A stretch of 64,000 nt of DNA. Source: Nonomuraea zeae (GTDB lineage Bacteria; Actinomycetota; Actinomycetes; Streptosporangiales; Streptosporangiaceae). The stretch is taken from positions 1 through 64,000 of the forward strand of contig NZ_VCKX01000031.1 in assembly GCF_005889725.1 (NCBI RefSeq). Reading direction: 5' to 3'. Of this stretch, positions 18,591 through 26,058 are shown piece by piece; position 1 is the first letter of the stretch; each line of letters opens with the position of its first letter. A model generated the notes under the pieces. It saw only the letters and a program-made list of their open reading frames with translations, made no database searches and was not told where the DNA came from. A program made the translations under genes and the position numbers.

Positions 18591-18998
18591 ATGGAACGTG
18601 GGAGCGACAAGCACAACCCCCGCTTGGACGATCAGCAGAAGCATGAGACCGAAGGCCTGATCCGCGGCGGTGGCACCACGCACGCCGAGGAATGGAAAGA
18701 GCCCGAGGCCATGCCCGCGCCCGGCGAGGAGTCCCTGCAGTCGTACCCCCCAGGACACGCACCCGGCACACCCGAGGGCATCACGGCGGAAGGCGTCGAC
18801 GTCCGGAGCGATCTTGCCAAATGGCTCAGCGATGCCCATTGGCCTGCGTCCAAGGACGAGCTGGTGCGACACGCCGAGCAGGTGGACGCGCCCGACCCGG
18901 TGGTGAGCATGGTGGACTCCCTCCCCGATCGCCGCTACGCCAACGTGGCGGAGGTGGCCAAGTCCCTCGGCCTCGGCGTGGAGAACAGGAGGTGGTGA
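18591..18998 (+). CDS. DUF2795 small protein
   Basis: A 135-residue protein of unknown function. Residues about 70-135 match the DUF2795 pattern of actinobacteria (DLAKWLSDAHWPASKDELVRHA, then DSLPDRRYANVAEVAKSLG), a short helical domain. The N-terminal 60 residues are charged and Pro-rich. The ATG at 18591 has GAGGAG and GAGGG upstream. It ends three bases before the baeRF2 gene, so the two are one operon. It shares its promoter region with the divergent GNAT gene. Confidence 0.82.
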   Translation: MERGSDKHNPRLDDQQKHETEGLIRGGGTTHAEEWKEPEAMPAPGEESLQSYPPGHAPGTPEGITAEGVDVRSDLAKWLSDAHWPASKDELVRHAEQVDAPDPVVSMVDSLPDRRYANVAEVAKSLGLGVENRRW

Positions 18999-19001
18999 GC
19001 G

Positions 19002-20024
19002 GTGCGGCTCGACTTCATCAGGCCGCTGTACGAGCGGCGGGGCCCGTACGCGTCGGTGTACCTGGGCGCGCTCACCGGCGCTGAGCGGGTGACGCACTGG
19101 CACAGCGTGCGCGACCAGCTCCACCGGCTCGACCACGTCGACAAGGCCACGCTGGAGGCCCTGGAGGAGGAGGCGACCGAGGCCGCCGCGGGGCGGGCGC
19201 TGTTCGCCACGCACGGGGACGTGGTGCTGGCCGAGTCGCTCGAGCGGCCGCCGTACGAGCAGGCGACCTGGTCGCCGTTGCCGCACATCACGCCCATGCT
19301 CATGCAGCGCGGCGAGAACGTGCCGCACATCCGCGTCATCGTGGACCACGCGGGGGCGGAGGTGACGGTGTTCGGGGGCGGCTCGCCGCGCAAGGCCACC
19401 GTCGAGGCCGAGACGTGGCCGCTGCAGAAGACCGCGCAGGGCGGCTGGTCGCAGAAGCGGTACGAACGCGCCGTGGACGAGACCTGGGAGCGGAACGCGG
19501 TCGCCGTCGCGCACGAGATCGACGAGCAGGTACGCCGCATCGGCGCCGAGCTGGTCGTGGTGGCCGGCGAGCCGAAGTCGCGCTCGTACCTGCTGCACCA
19601 TCTCGGCACCAAGTCCGCGGACCGGGTGATGATGGTCGAGCACGGCAGCCGCGCCGACCACGGCCAGTTCGAGGAGGACGTGGAGCGAGCGCTCGACGAC
19701 TGGCTGGAGCGCAGGCGCGCCGAGCTGGTCGAGCGGCATGCGGAGTCCGGGGGGCCCACCGGGATGTCCAGGGTGGCCCAGGCCCTGCGGGAGGGCAGGG
19801 TGCACGCGGTGCTCTCGCCGGGCGAGCTCGCGCGCAGGGTGTGGATCGGCGAGAACGGCGGCACCCAGGTCGCCACCGACCCGGCCGAGCTGCGCCGCTG
19901 GGGCGTGGCGGAGCCGATCGCGGAGCGCTCGGACTCCGCCCTGGCCAGGGCCGCCGCGATGACGGACGCGGAGCTGTGGTTCACCGACCGCGTCCCGGAC
20001 GTGGCGGCCGTGCTCAGGTACTGA
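19002..20024 (+). CDS. baeRF2 family protein (bacterial/archaeal eRF1-related, Vms1-like)
   Basis: A 340-residue protein related to Rv2629 of Mycobacterium and to the eRF1-like domain of Vms1/ANKZF1, enzymes that release peptidyl-tRNA from stalled ribosomes. The key loop GGWSQKRYER is at about residues 147-156, with Q151 in the place of the GGQ/GxxQ glutamine. The second domain (ELVVVAGEPKSRSYLL) and C-terminal region are also typical. The GTG start follows three bases after DUF2795. Its 3' end overlaps the convergent lutC gene by 11 bases. The molecular role of the baeRF2 branch is not firmly established; a ribosome-hibernation or tRNA-hydrolysis role is inference. Confidence 0.85.
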   Translation: MRLDFIRPLYERRGPYASVYLGALTGAERVTHWHSVRDQLHRLDHVDKATLEALEEEATEAAAGRALFATHGDVVLAESLERPPYEQATWSPLPHITPMLMQRGENVPHIRVIVDHAGAEVTVFGGGSPRKATVEAETWPLQKTAQGGWSQKRYERAVDETWERNAVAVAHEIDEQVRRIGAELVVVAGEPKSRSYLLHHLGTKSADRVMMVEHGSRADHGQFEEDVERALDDWLERRRAELVERHAESGGPTGMSRVAQALREGRVHAVLSPGELARRVWIGENGGTQVATDPAELRRWGVAEPIAERSDSALARAAAMTDAELWFTDRVPDVAAVLRY

Positions 20025-20580
20025 TGATCACTTCGAGCGTCCTCGGGCCGTGCACGCCTTCGACCCGGTTCAGCTCGATGTCGCTGGTGGCGGAGGGTCC
20101 GCTGATCCAGGTGAGGGGGCGCGCCGGGTCGAGCCTGGCGATCGCCTCGGGCACGCCCGCGACGATCTGATCGGCCCTGACCACGCACAGGTGGTAGTCG
20201 GGGACCAGGGTCTGGGCCCTGGTGCCCTGGCCGGCGCCGTGGTCGAGGACGATCGTGCCGGTCTCGGCGATGGCCACGGCGCAGCTCGTGATCACGCCGT
20301 CGGCGTCGTCCAGGCCGCCGGCCTCGTCGAGCGAGCCGGGGCCGGCGAAACCGTCCGGGACGATCATGCGGCGGTCGCCGGCGCACTCGGCGATCCTGGC
20401 GGGGACGTCCGCCGCCGGGATCACGTGCACGATCGCCCGGTAGTCGTCCACCCGCTCGGCGAACAGGCCGACCAGGTCCTCGACGTGCCGTTCCGTCCGG
20501 TAATCGCGTGGGATCTCCACGTCGTCCGCGCCTGCGACCGCCGTGGCGATCCTGGCGAGAATCTCCTCACGCGCGCTCAT
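20014..20580 (-). CDS. lutC: Lactate utilisation protein C
   Basis: A 188-residue LutC/YkgG family subunit (DUF162). With LutA and LutB it forms a cytoplasmic complex that oxidises L-lactate to pyruvate. The family pattern GVITSCAVAIAETGTIVLDHG and SATSDIELNRVEGVHGPRTLEVII is clear. Its start overlaps the end of lutB by 14 bases. Confidence 0.93.
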   Translation of the reverse strand: MSAREEILARIATAVAGADDVEIPRDYRTERHVEDLVGLFAERVDDYRAIVHVIPAADVPARIAECAGDRRMIVPDGFAGPGSLDEAGGLDDADGVITSCAVAIAETGTIVLDHGAGQGTRAQTLVPDYHLCVVRADQIVAGVPEAIARLDPARPLTWISGPSATSDIELNRVEGVHGPRTLEVIIST

Positions 20581-21958
20581 TCCGCTCCCACCAGTCTCTG
20601 AAGGATTCTTCCGGGATCTCGGGCAGGTCCCTGGTGTCGGTCCACGCCGACAGCGGCCCCGGCAGGCGTCTCGGCACCAGCTTGCGCAGGCGGGTGGCCG
20701 CGCGCTGGGCCTTGGCCAGCCGTTCGTGGTCGTTCAGAATCCAGCCCGCCACCTTCATGCCGGCCCGCTCGGCCGCCGCGTGCGGGGCCTTGGCCCGCAG
20801 GTCCACCAGCACCTCGGGGATGTCGATGGCGACCGGGCACACGTCGTAGCAGGCGCCGCACAGGCTGGAGGCGAACGGCAGCGAGGCGTCCAGGTCCGAG
20901 GACATGCCCCTGAGCTGCGGGGTGAGGATCGCGCCGATCGGACCCGGATAGACCGAGCCGTACGCGTGCCCGCCGGCCCGCTCGTACACGGGGCACACGT
21001 TCAGGCAGGCCGAGCAGCGGATGCAGCGCAGCGCCTGGCGGCCCACCTCGTCGGCGAGCACGTCGGTGCGGCCGTTGTCGAGCAGCACCAGGTGGAAGTC
21101 CTGGCCTTCGACCGCGCCCGTCCACATGCTCGTGTAGGGATTCATCCGCTCGCCGGTGGAGCTCCTCGGAAGAAGCTGGAGGAACACCTCCAGATCCCGC
21201 CACGACGGCAGCAGCTTCTCGATCCCGACGACGCTGATGAGGGTCTCGGGGAGGGTCAGGCACATGCGGCCGTTGCCCTCGGACTCCAGGACGACCAGCG
21301 TGCCGGTCTCGGCGATCATGAAGTTGGCGCCGGAGATGGCGACCTTGCTCTTGAGGAAGCGCTCGCGCAGGTGCAGCCGGGCCGCCTCGGCCAGGGCCGG
21401 CGGGTCGTCGGTCAGGTTCTCCGGGACCTTGGGCATCTTGTCGAGGAAGATCTCGCGGATCTCCGACCTGTTGCGGTGGATCGCGGGGACCAGGATGTGG
21501 CTGGGGAAGTCGTCGCCGAGCTGGACGATCAGCTCGGCCAGGTCCGTCTCGTACGCGGTGATGCCCTGCTCGGCCAGCGCCTGGTTGAGGTCGATCTCCT
21601 GCGTGGCCATCGACTTGACCTTGACCACCTCGGTCTCGCCGGTGGCCTTGACCAGCCCCGCGACGATGCGGTTGGCCTCGGCCGCGTCCCTGGCCCAGTG
21701 GACGGTGCCACCGGCCGCGGTCACGGCCTCCTCCATCCGGATCAGATAGCGGTCGAGGTTGCGCAGCGTGTGGTCCTTGATGGCCTTGCCGGCCGCGCGC
21801 AACTCCGGCCAGTCGGGCAGCTCGCCGACGACGCCGGCCCGCTTGCCGCGGATGGTGTGCGTGGCCTTCCTGAGGTTGTAGCGCAGCTGCGAGTTCTGTA
21901 CGGCCGCCGCGGAGTTCTCCGGGAAGCTGCCGGGCATGCCGAGAAAGGTCGCGCTCAT
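20567..21958 (-). CDS. lutB: Lactate utilisation protein B, iron-sulfur subunit
   Basis: A 463-residue LutB/YkgF protein. The N-terminal part is the LutB/LutC-like fold (ETEVVKVKSMATQEIDLN, ISGANFMIAETGTLVVLESEGN). The C-terminal part carries two [4Fe-4S] ferredoxin motifs, CIRCSACLNVCPVY and CGACYDVCPVAID, with the usual gap of about 50 residues. The ATG at 21956-21958 overlaps the TGA of lutA by four bases and the protein overlaps lutC by 14, so the three genes are translationally coupled. Confidence 0.95.
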   Translation of the reverse strand: MSATFLGMPGSFPENSAAAVQNSQLRYNLRKATHTIRGKRAGVVGELPDWPELRAAGKAIKDHTLRNLDRYLIRMEEAVTAAGGTVHWARDAAEANRIVAGLVKATGETEVVKVKSMATQEIDLNQALAEQGITAYETDLAELIVQLGDDFPSHILVPAIHRNRSEIREIFLDKMPKVPENLTDDPPALAEAARLHLRERFLKSKVAISGANFMIAETGTLVVLESEGNGRMCLTLPETLISVVGIEKLLPSWRDLEVFLQLLPRSSTGERMNPYTSMWTGAVEGQDFHLVLLDNGRTDVLADEVGRQALRCIRCSACLNVCPVYERAGGHAYGSVYPGPIGAILTPQLRGMSSDLDASLPFASSLCGACYDVCPVAIDIPEVLVDLRAKAPHAAAERAGMKVAGWILNDHERLAKAQRAATRLRKLVPRRLPGPLSAWTDTRDLPEIPEESFRDWWERNERA

Positions 21959-22686
21959 TGGGCCTCCTCCGTCGCCGCGAGGATCTCGGCCAGGTGCATC
22001 GTCCTGACTCCGCTCTTCTGGCGGCTCAGCGTGCCGCCGATGTGCATCAGGCACGAGTTGTCGGCCGCGCACAGCACCTCGGCGCCCGTGTCCAGGATGT
22101 TGCGGGCCTTGTCCGTGCCCATCGCCGCCGAGACCGCGGGGTTCTTGACCGCGAACGTGCCGCCGAAGCCGCAGCACTCCTCCGCGCCGCCGAGGGGCAC
22201 CAGCTCCAGGCCGCGGACGTTCTGGAGCAGCCTGGTGGGCCGGTCGCCCAGGCGCAGGCCGCGCAACGAGTGGCACGTCGGGTGATATGTCACCCGGTGC
22301 GGGAAATATGCGCCGACGTCATCAGTCTTCAGGACGTCGATCAGGAACTCGGACAGCTCGTACACCCTCGGCGTGAGCTCGGCGATCGCCGCCGCACCCT
22401 TGCTGCCCGGCTTGGCCAGCTTGGGGTACTGCTCGCGCACCATGGCGGCACACGAGCCCGACGGCGCGACGACGGCGTCATAGCCGGCGAACACCTCGGT
22501 GAAGTGCCGCGCCAGCCGTACGCCCTCCTCGCGATAACCGGTGTTGACGTGCATCTGCCCGCAGCACGTCTGGGCGGCGGGGAAGTCCACGTCGCAGCCG
22601 AGCCTGCGCAGGAGCGACACGACGGCCTTGCCCGTGCCGGGGAAGAGCGTGTCGTTCACACACGTGATGAACAGGGCGACTCGCAC
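21955..22686 (-). CDS. lutA: Lactate utilisation protein A, CCG-domain subunit
   Basis: A 243-residue LutA/YkgE protein with two cysteine-rich CCG domains (QTCCGQMHVNTG and EECCGFGGTFAVKNP), which bind an unusual iron-sulfur cluster in the heterodisulfide-reductase superfamily. I chose the GTG at 22684-22686 because AAGGAG lies four bases upstream and the product then begins with the strand VRVALFITCVND. First gene of lutABC. The 35-bp operator dyad is 15 bases upstream of the start, so a bound repressor would cover its promoter or leader. Confidence 0.94.
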   Translation of the reverse strand: MRVALFITCVNDTLFPGTGKAVVSLLRRLGCDVDFPAAQTCCGQMHVNTGYREEGVRLARHFTEVFAGYDAVVAPSGSCAAMVREQYPKLAKPGSKGAAAIAELTPRVYELSEFLIDVLKTDDVGAYFPHRVTYHPTCHSLRGLRLGDRPTRLLQNVRGLELVPLGGAEECCGFGGTFAVKNPAVSAAMGTDKARNILDTGAEVLCAADNSCLMHIGGTLSRQKSGVRTMHLAEILAATEEAQ

Positions 22687-22700
22687 GACTCTCCTTCCAA

Positions 22701-22735
22701 GGTATGGTCTGACCACTGTATGGTCAGACCATACC
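22701..22735. promoter_or_regulatory. Perfect 35-bp operator dyad between lutABC and its GntR regulator
   Basis: Arms GGTATGGTCTGACCA (22701-22715) and TGGTCAGACCATACC (22721-22735) are exact reverse complements around CTGTA. Each arm itself contains TGGTC-N-GACCA, which matches the TGGTNNNACCA core of FadR/LldR-type GntR operators. The site lies midway in the divergent promoter region, 14 bases before lutA and 38 before the regulator's TTG. Two regulator dimers could bind side by side. Direct repression of both directions, relieved by lactate, is inference. Confidence 0.85.
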
Positions 22736-22773
22736 TAACACCATCCTTTCCGGCCACCACGAGGGAGGCTTCG

Positions 22774-23475
22774 TTGGACGGCAGCGGCTGGCGGCCCGTC
22801 AAGCGAACCCGGACGTTCGAGGACGTGCTCGCACAGATCGAGCGGCGCATCGCCGAGGACGGCCTGACCGTGGGCGACCGGCTGCCCGCCGAACGCCAGC
22901 TCGCCGAGCAGCTCGGTGTCAGCCGCTCGTCGGTACGCGAGGCCATGCGCGTGCTGGAGACCCTCGGCGTGGTGTCCTCGCAGGTGGGCCGGGGTCCTGA
23001 CGCGGGCGCCGTGCTGACCTCGCGGCCCGACTCCGCGCTGACGGACCTGCTGCGGCTGCACCTCGGGCTGGCCAACCTGGAGATGCGCGAGGTCATCGAC
23101 ACCCGGCACATGATCGAGCAGTGGGCCGCCGCGCAGGCGGCCGCCGCCGGGGCCGACACCTCCGAGCTCGCCGCCGCGCTGGCCGGGATGGACGCGGCCA
23201 GGACGGCCGAGGAGTTCGTGGAGCACGACACTGCCTTCCACTGCGCGATCGCGGACGCGTCGGGCAACCGGCTCATCGCCGCCATCATGCGCTCACTCCG
23301 CGACTCGATGCGGAAATATTCGGTCGAAGCGGTGCGGCGCCTGGGCGACACGTCGGTCCTGCGGGCCGACCACGTGCGCATCCTCCAGGCCATCGGCGGC
23401 GGGGACGCCGACGACGCCGTACGCGCCGTGTCCGACCATCTGGCCCACGCCTATCCGTCACTGTTCGATCGCTGA
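22774..23475 (+). CDS. GntR/FadR-family regulator of lactate utilisation
   Basis: A 233-residue regulator. The N-terminal winged helix (GDRLPAERQLAEQLGVSRSSVREAMRVLETLGVV) is followed by an FCD ligand-binding domain (EVIDTRHMIEQWAAAQAA, metal-binding pattern EHDTAFHCAIADASGN and ADHVRILQAI). I chose the TTG at 22774 because GAGGGAGG lies a few bases upstream; an in-frame ATG at 22720 falls inside the operator dyad and lacks a binding site. Divergent from lutABC, it is the obvious regulator, equivalent to LldR or LutR of other bacteria. Confidence 0.9.
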   Translation: MDGSGWRPVKRTRTFEDVLAQIERRIAEDGLTVGDRLPAERQLAEQLGVSRSSVREAMRVLETLGVVSSQVGRGPDAGAVLTSRPDSALTDLLRLHLGLANLEMREVIDTRHMIEQWAAAQAAAAGADTSELAAALAGMDAARTAEEFVEHDTAFHCAIADASGNRLIAAIMRSLRDSMRKYSVEAVRRLGDTSVLRADHVRILQAIGGGDADDAVRAVSDHLAHAYPSLFDR

Positions 23476-23495
23476 CGTCCGGTCACCGGCGCCGG

Positions 23496-24962
23496 TCACT
23501 GGTGGAGGTCGGCCTGCCGGCAGGTGGGCCCCGAGCAGGCCGCCATCGCCGCCAGCCGCGTCTGGAGATTGGCCAGCAGCACGGGATCGGCGCTCGCCGC
23601 CAGGTTGTGCAGCTGGTAGGGATCGGTGCTGAGGTCGTAGAGTTGCGTCTCGCCCGTCTCGTAACGCACGTACGTGTACCGGTCCGTCCGCAGGGCCTGA
23701 TACGCCGGCACCGGCGTCTGGGCGGCCGACGACCTGTTCGCCGGCCGGCTGAACTCGACCAGCACGTTCTTCCGCCACTCCGCGGGCGGCCTGCCCCGCA
23801 GCAGCGGCGCCAGCGACCGCCCCTCGGCGAACGGCGCCGCCGTGGCCCCGCCCAGCTCGGTGAACGTCGGCGCCAGGTCCACGGTGGCGCCCATCTGGTT
23901 GATCGTGGCGCCTGCCTTGATGCCCGGCCCGCGCACCACGAGCGGCACCCTGATCGCCTCCTCGAACGGAGTGGTCTTGCCCTGCTTGAGGCGGTGCGTA
24001 CCGAGATGGAAGCCGTTGTCAGAGGTGAAGAAGATGTAGGTGTTGCCGAGCTTGCCCGACTCCCGCAGCGCCTGGACCACGGAGCCGACCAGGTCGTCCA
24101 CGCCGAGCATGGCCCGCAGCCTGGCGCGGTAGCGCTCGTCCACGCCTTCCAGGGCGGGCCCGGAGAGCTGCGGCCTGCTCCGCAGCCAGAGCGGCTCGGC
24201 GCTCACGTCCTCCTGGTTGAACGACGGCGTCCGCGGCGCCATGGCCGTCGGGAAGGCGCCGGCGTGCCGGATGGCGGGATTGGCCGGATTGTGCGGGCCG
24301 ACCGGCGCCAGGTAGAGGAAGAACGGCGTCTGCGACCCGGCGATGAAGTCGCGGGCCTTCTGCGCCAGCACGTCCGACAGGTAGTCCCGCTCCGACCAGC
24401 CGTAGTCGAACAGGCCGCCGTTCTCGTTGAGCCGGTAGCCGTACTCCTCGTAGAGGGCGTGCACCGGCACGTCCCACTGGTTCCACCCCGGCGGCACGTA
24501 CGTCTCGTCGGCGGTGCGCCCCGGATAGTGGTTGAGGAACTTGCCCATGAGCCCGGTGCGGTAGCCGGCCTGCTGCATCCAGGTGCCGATCGTGGAACGT
24601 TCCAGATCCAGCGTGTGGAAACGGTCGAACCCGCCTTCCGGCGCGGTGTTGGTCAGCACGCCGTGACTGTGGACGTACTGGGAGCGCAGGATCGACGCCC
24701 TGGACGGGCAGCACCAGGAGTTCGTCACGAAGAACCGGTCGAACGAGGTGCCCTGGGCGACGAGCTCGCGCGTGATGTTCGGGAAGTACGGCAGCGTGCC
24801 GCTCTCCAGGTCGTCGGCCATGATGAGCACGATGTTCGGCCGGGCATCGCCGTTGGCCATAGTCGACTCCGCCGCCGGCATCAGGAGAACCAGCAGGCAG
24901 GCGAGTCGACAGAGAGCCTTGACCACAGAGTGTGACTTCCCCGGAAGGTCCTCCATTGACAC
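23496..24962 (-). CDS. Secreted sulfatase
   Basis: An up to 488-residue arylsulfatase-family enzyme. The formylglycine site CCPSR (C84-R88 in this numbering) followed by ASILRSQYVHSHG, the metal-binding DD at residues 50-51 (NIVLIMADDLESG) and the later motif FFTSDNGFHLG are intact. The pattern is closest to N-acetylglucosamine-6-sulfatase-like enzymes. A signal peptide with core CLLVLLMPAAES is present. The start is uncertain: GTG at 24960-24962, ATG at 24954-24956, or the GTG at 24924-24926 preceded by GGGGAAG, which would place the signal peptide at the very N terminus. Substrate unknown; formylglycine conversion needs an FGE encoded elsewhere. Confidence 0.88.
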   Translation of the reverse strand: MSMEDLPGKSHSVVKALCRLACLLVLLMPAAESTMANGDARPNIVLIMADDLESGTLPYFPNITRELVAQGTSFDRFFVTNSWCCPSRASILRSQYVHSHGVLTNTAPEGGFDRFHTLDLERSTIGTWMQQAGYRTGLMGKFLNHYPGRTADETYVPPGWNQWDVPVHALYEEYGYRLNENGGLFDYGWSERDYLSDVLAQKARDFIAGSQTPFFLYLAPVGPHNPANPAIRHAGAFPTAMAPRTPSFNQEDVSAEPLWLRSRPQLSGPALEGVDERYRARLRAMLGVDDLVGSVVQALRESGKLGNTYIFFTSDNGFHLGTHRLKQGKTTPFEEAIRVPLVVRGPGIKAGATINQMGATVDLAPTFTELGGATAAPFAEGRSLAPLLRGRPPAEWRKNVLVEFSRPANRSSAAQTPVPAYQALRTDRYTYVRYETGETQLYDLSTDPYQLHNLAASADPVLLANLQTRLAAMAACSGPTCRQADLHQ

Positions 24963-25008
24963 TTAGGACCGCCTCCGCCGTAATAGAACTTAATTCGGGA
25001 GGTGTCCT

Positions 25009-26010
25009 ATGAAACTTGGCCTCAATCTCGGCTACTGGCAGCGGCACGGCGACGACGCGACCGAGTCGGTGCTGGCCGCCGAGCGGCTCGGCTACGACTC
25101 GGTGTGGACGGCCGAGGCGTACGGCAGCGACGTGTTCACGCCACTGGCCTGGTACGGAGCGCGTACGAGCCGCATCAAGCTGGGCACCTCCATCGCCCAG
25201 ATCTCGGCCAGACCGCCCGTCACGACCGCCATGACCGCCATGACCCTCGACCACCTCACCGGCGGCCGCCTGCTGCTCGGCGTCGGCGCCTCGGGGCCGC
25301 AGGTCGTGGAGGGCTGGTACGGCCAGCCGTTCGCCAAGCCCCTGGCCAGGACGCGTGAGTACGTGGACATCATGCGCCAGGTGTGGCGGCGCGAGGAGCC
25401 GGTCACCAGCGACGGCCCGCACTATCCGCTGCCGCTGTCCGGCGGCCTCGGCAAACCGCTCAAGCTCATCACGCATCCGCTCCGCCGGGAAATCCCGCTC
25501 TATCTCGGGGCGGAGGGCCCCAAGAACGTCGCCCTGGCGGCCGAGCTGGCCCAGGGCTGGCTGCCGTTGTTCGCGTTCCCCGCCAAGATCGAGGAGATGT
25601 ACGGCGAGGCGCTGTCCGGCGCCGCCGAGGGCTTCGACGTGGCCGCCATGGTGATGGTGGTGATCTCCGACGACGTGCGGGCCGCGCTGGACGGGGTGAA
25701 GATGATGCTCACGCTCTACATCGGCGGGATGGGGGCCAAGCAGCGCAACTTCCACGCCGACATCATCGGCAGGATGGGCTACGCCGAGGCCGCCGAGCAC
25801 ATCCAGGCCCTCTACCTGGCCGGACGCAAGGACGAGGCGTTCAAGGCGATCCCGGACGAGCTGGCCGACGGCATCTCGCTCGTCGGCCCGCCCGGCCGGA
25901 TCAAGGAACGCCTCGAGCTCTGGCACAAGAGCCCGGTCACGAGCCTGCTGGTGATGGGCCCGCGCGACGAGCCCTCGCTGAAACTGGTCCGCGACCTGGT
26001 TCTCGGCTGA
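25009..26010 (+). CDS. LLM-class F420-dependent oxidoreductase
   Basis: A 333-residue TIM-barrel enzyme of the luciferase-like monooxygenase class. Motifs include MKLGLNLGYW at the start, GYDSVWTAEAYGSD, GRLLLGVGASGPQVVEGWYG and IPLYLGAEGPKNVALAAE. Such proteins reduce or oxidise substrates with F420H2 in mycobacteria and actinomycetes; the substrate here is unknown. GGGAGGTG is placed five bases before the ATG. It is divergent from the sulfatase gene with a 46-base gap. Confidence 0.9.
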   Translation: MKLGLNLGYWQRHGDDATESVLAAERLGYDSVWTAEAYGSDVFTPLAWYGARTSRIKLGTSIAQISARPPVTTAMTAMTLDHLTGGRLLLGVGASGPQVVEGWYGQPFAKPLARTREYVDIMRQVWRREEPVTSDGPHYPLPLSGGLGKPLKLITHPLRREIPLYLGAEGPKNVALAAELAQGWLPLFAFPAKIEEMYGEALSGAAEGFDVAAMVMVVISDDVRAALDGVKMMLTLYIGGMGAKQRNFHADIIGRMGYAEAAEHIQALYLAGRKDEAFKAIPDELADGISLVGPPGRIKERLELWHKSPVTSLLVMGPRDEPSLKLVRDLVLG

Positions 26011-26058
26011 CGGGCCCCATCGACAGGCTCGATCGAAGGCTCGGCTGACGGCACCGGG

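Noticed and set aside
24019..25926. 635-residue minus-strand frame overlapping the sulfatase and LLM genes
   Set aside because: It crosses both well-supported genes in other frames and has no start signal or domain.
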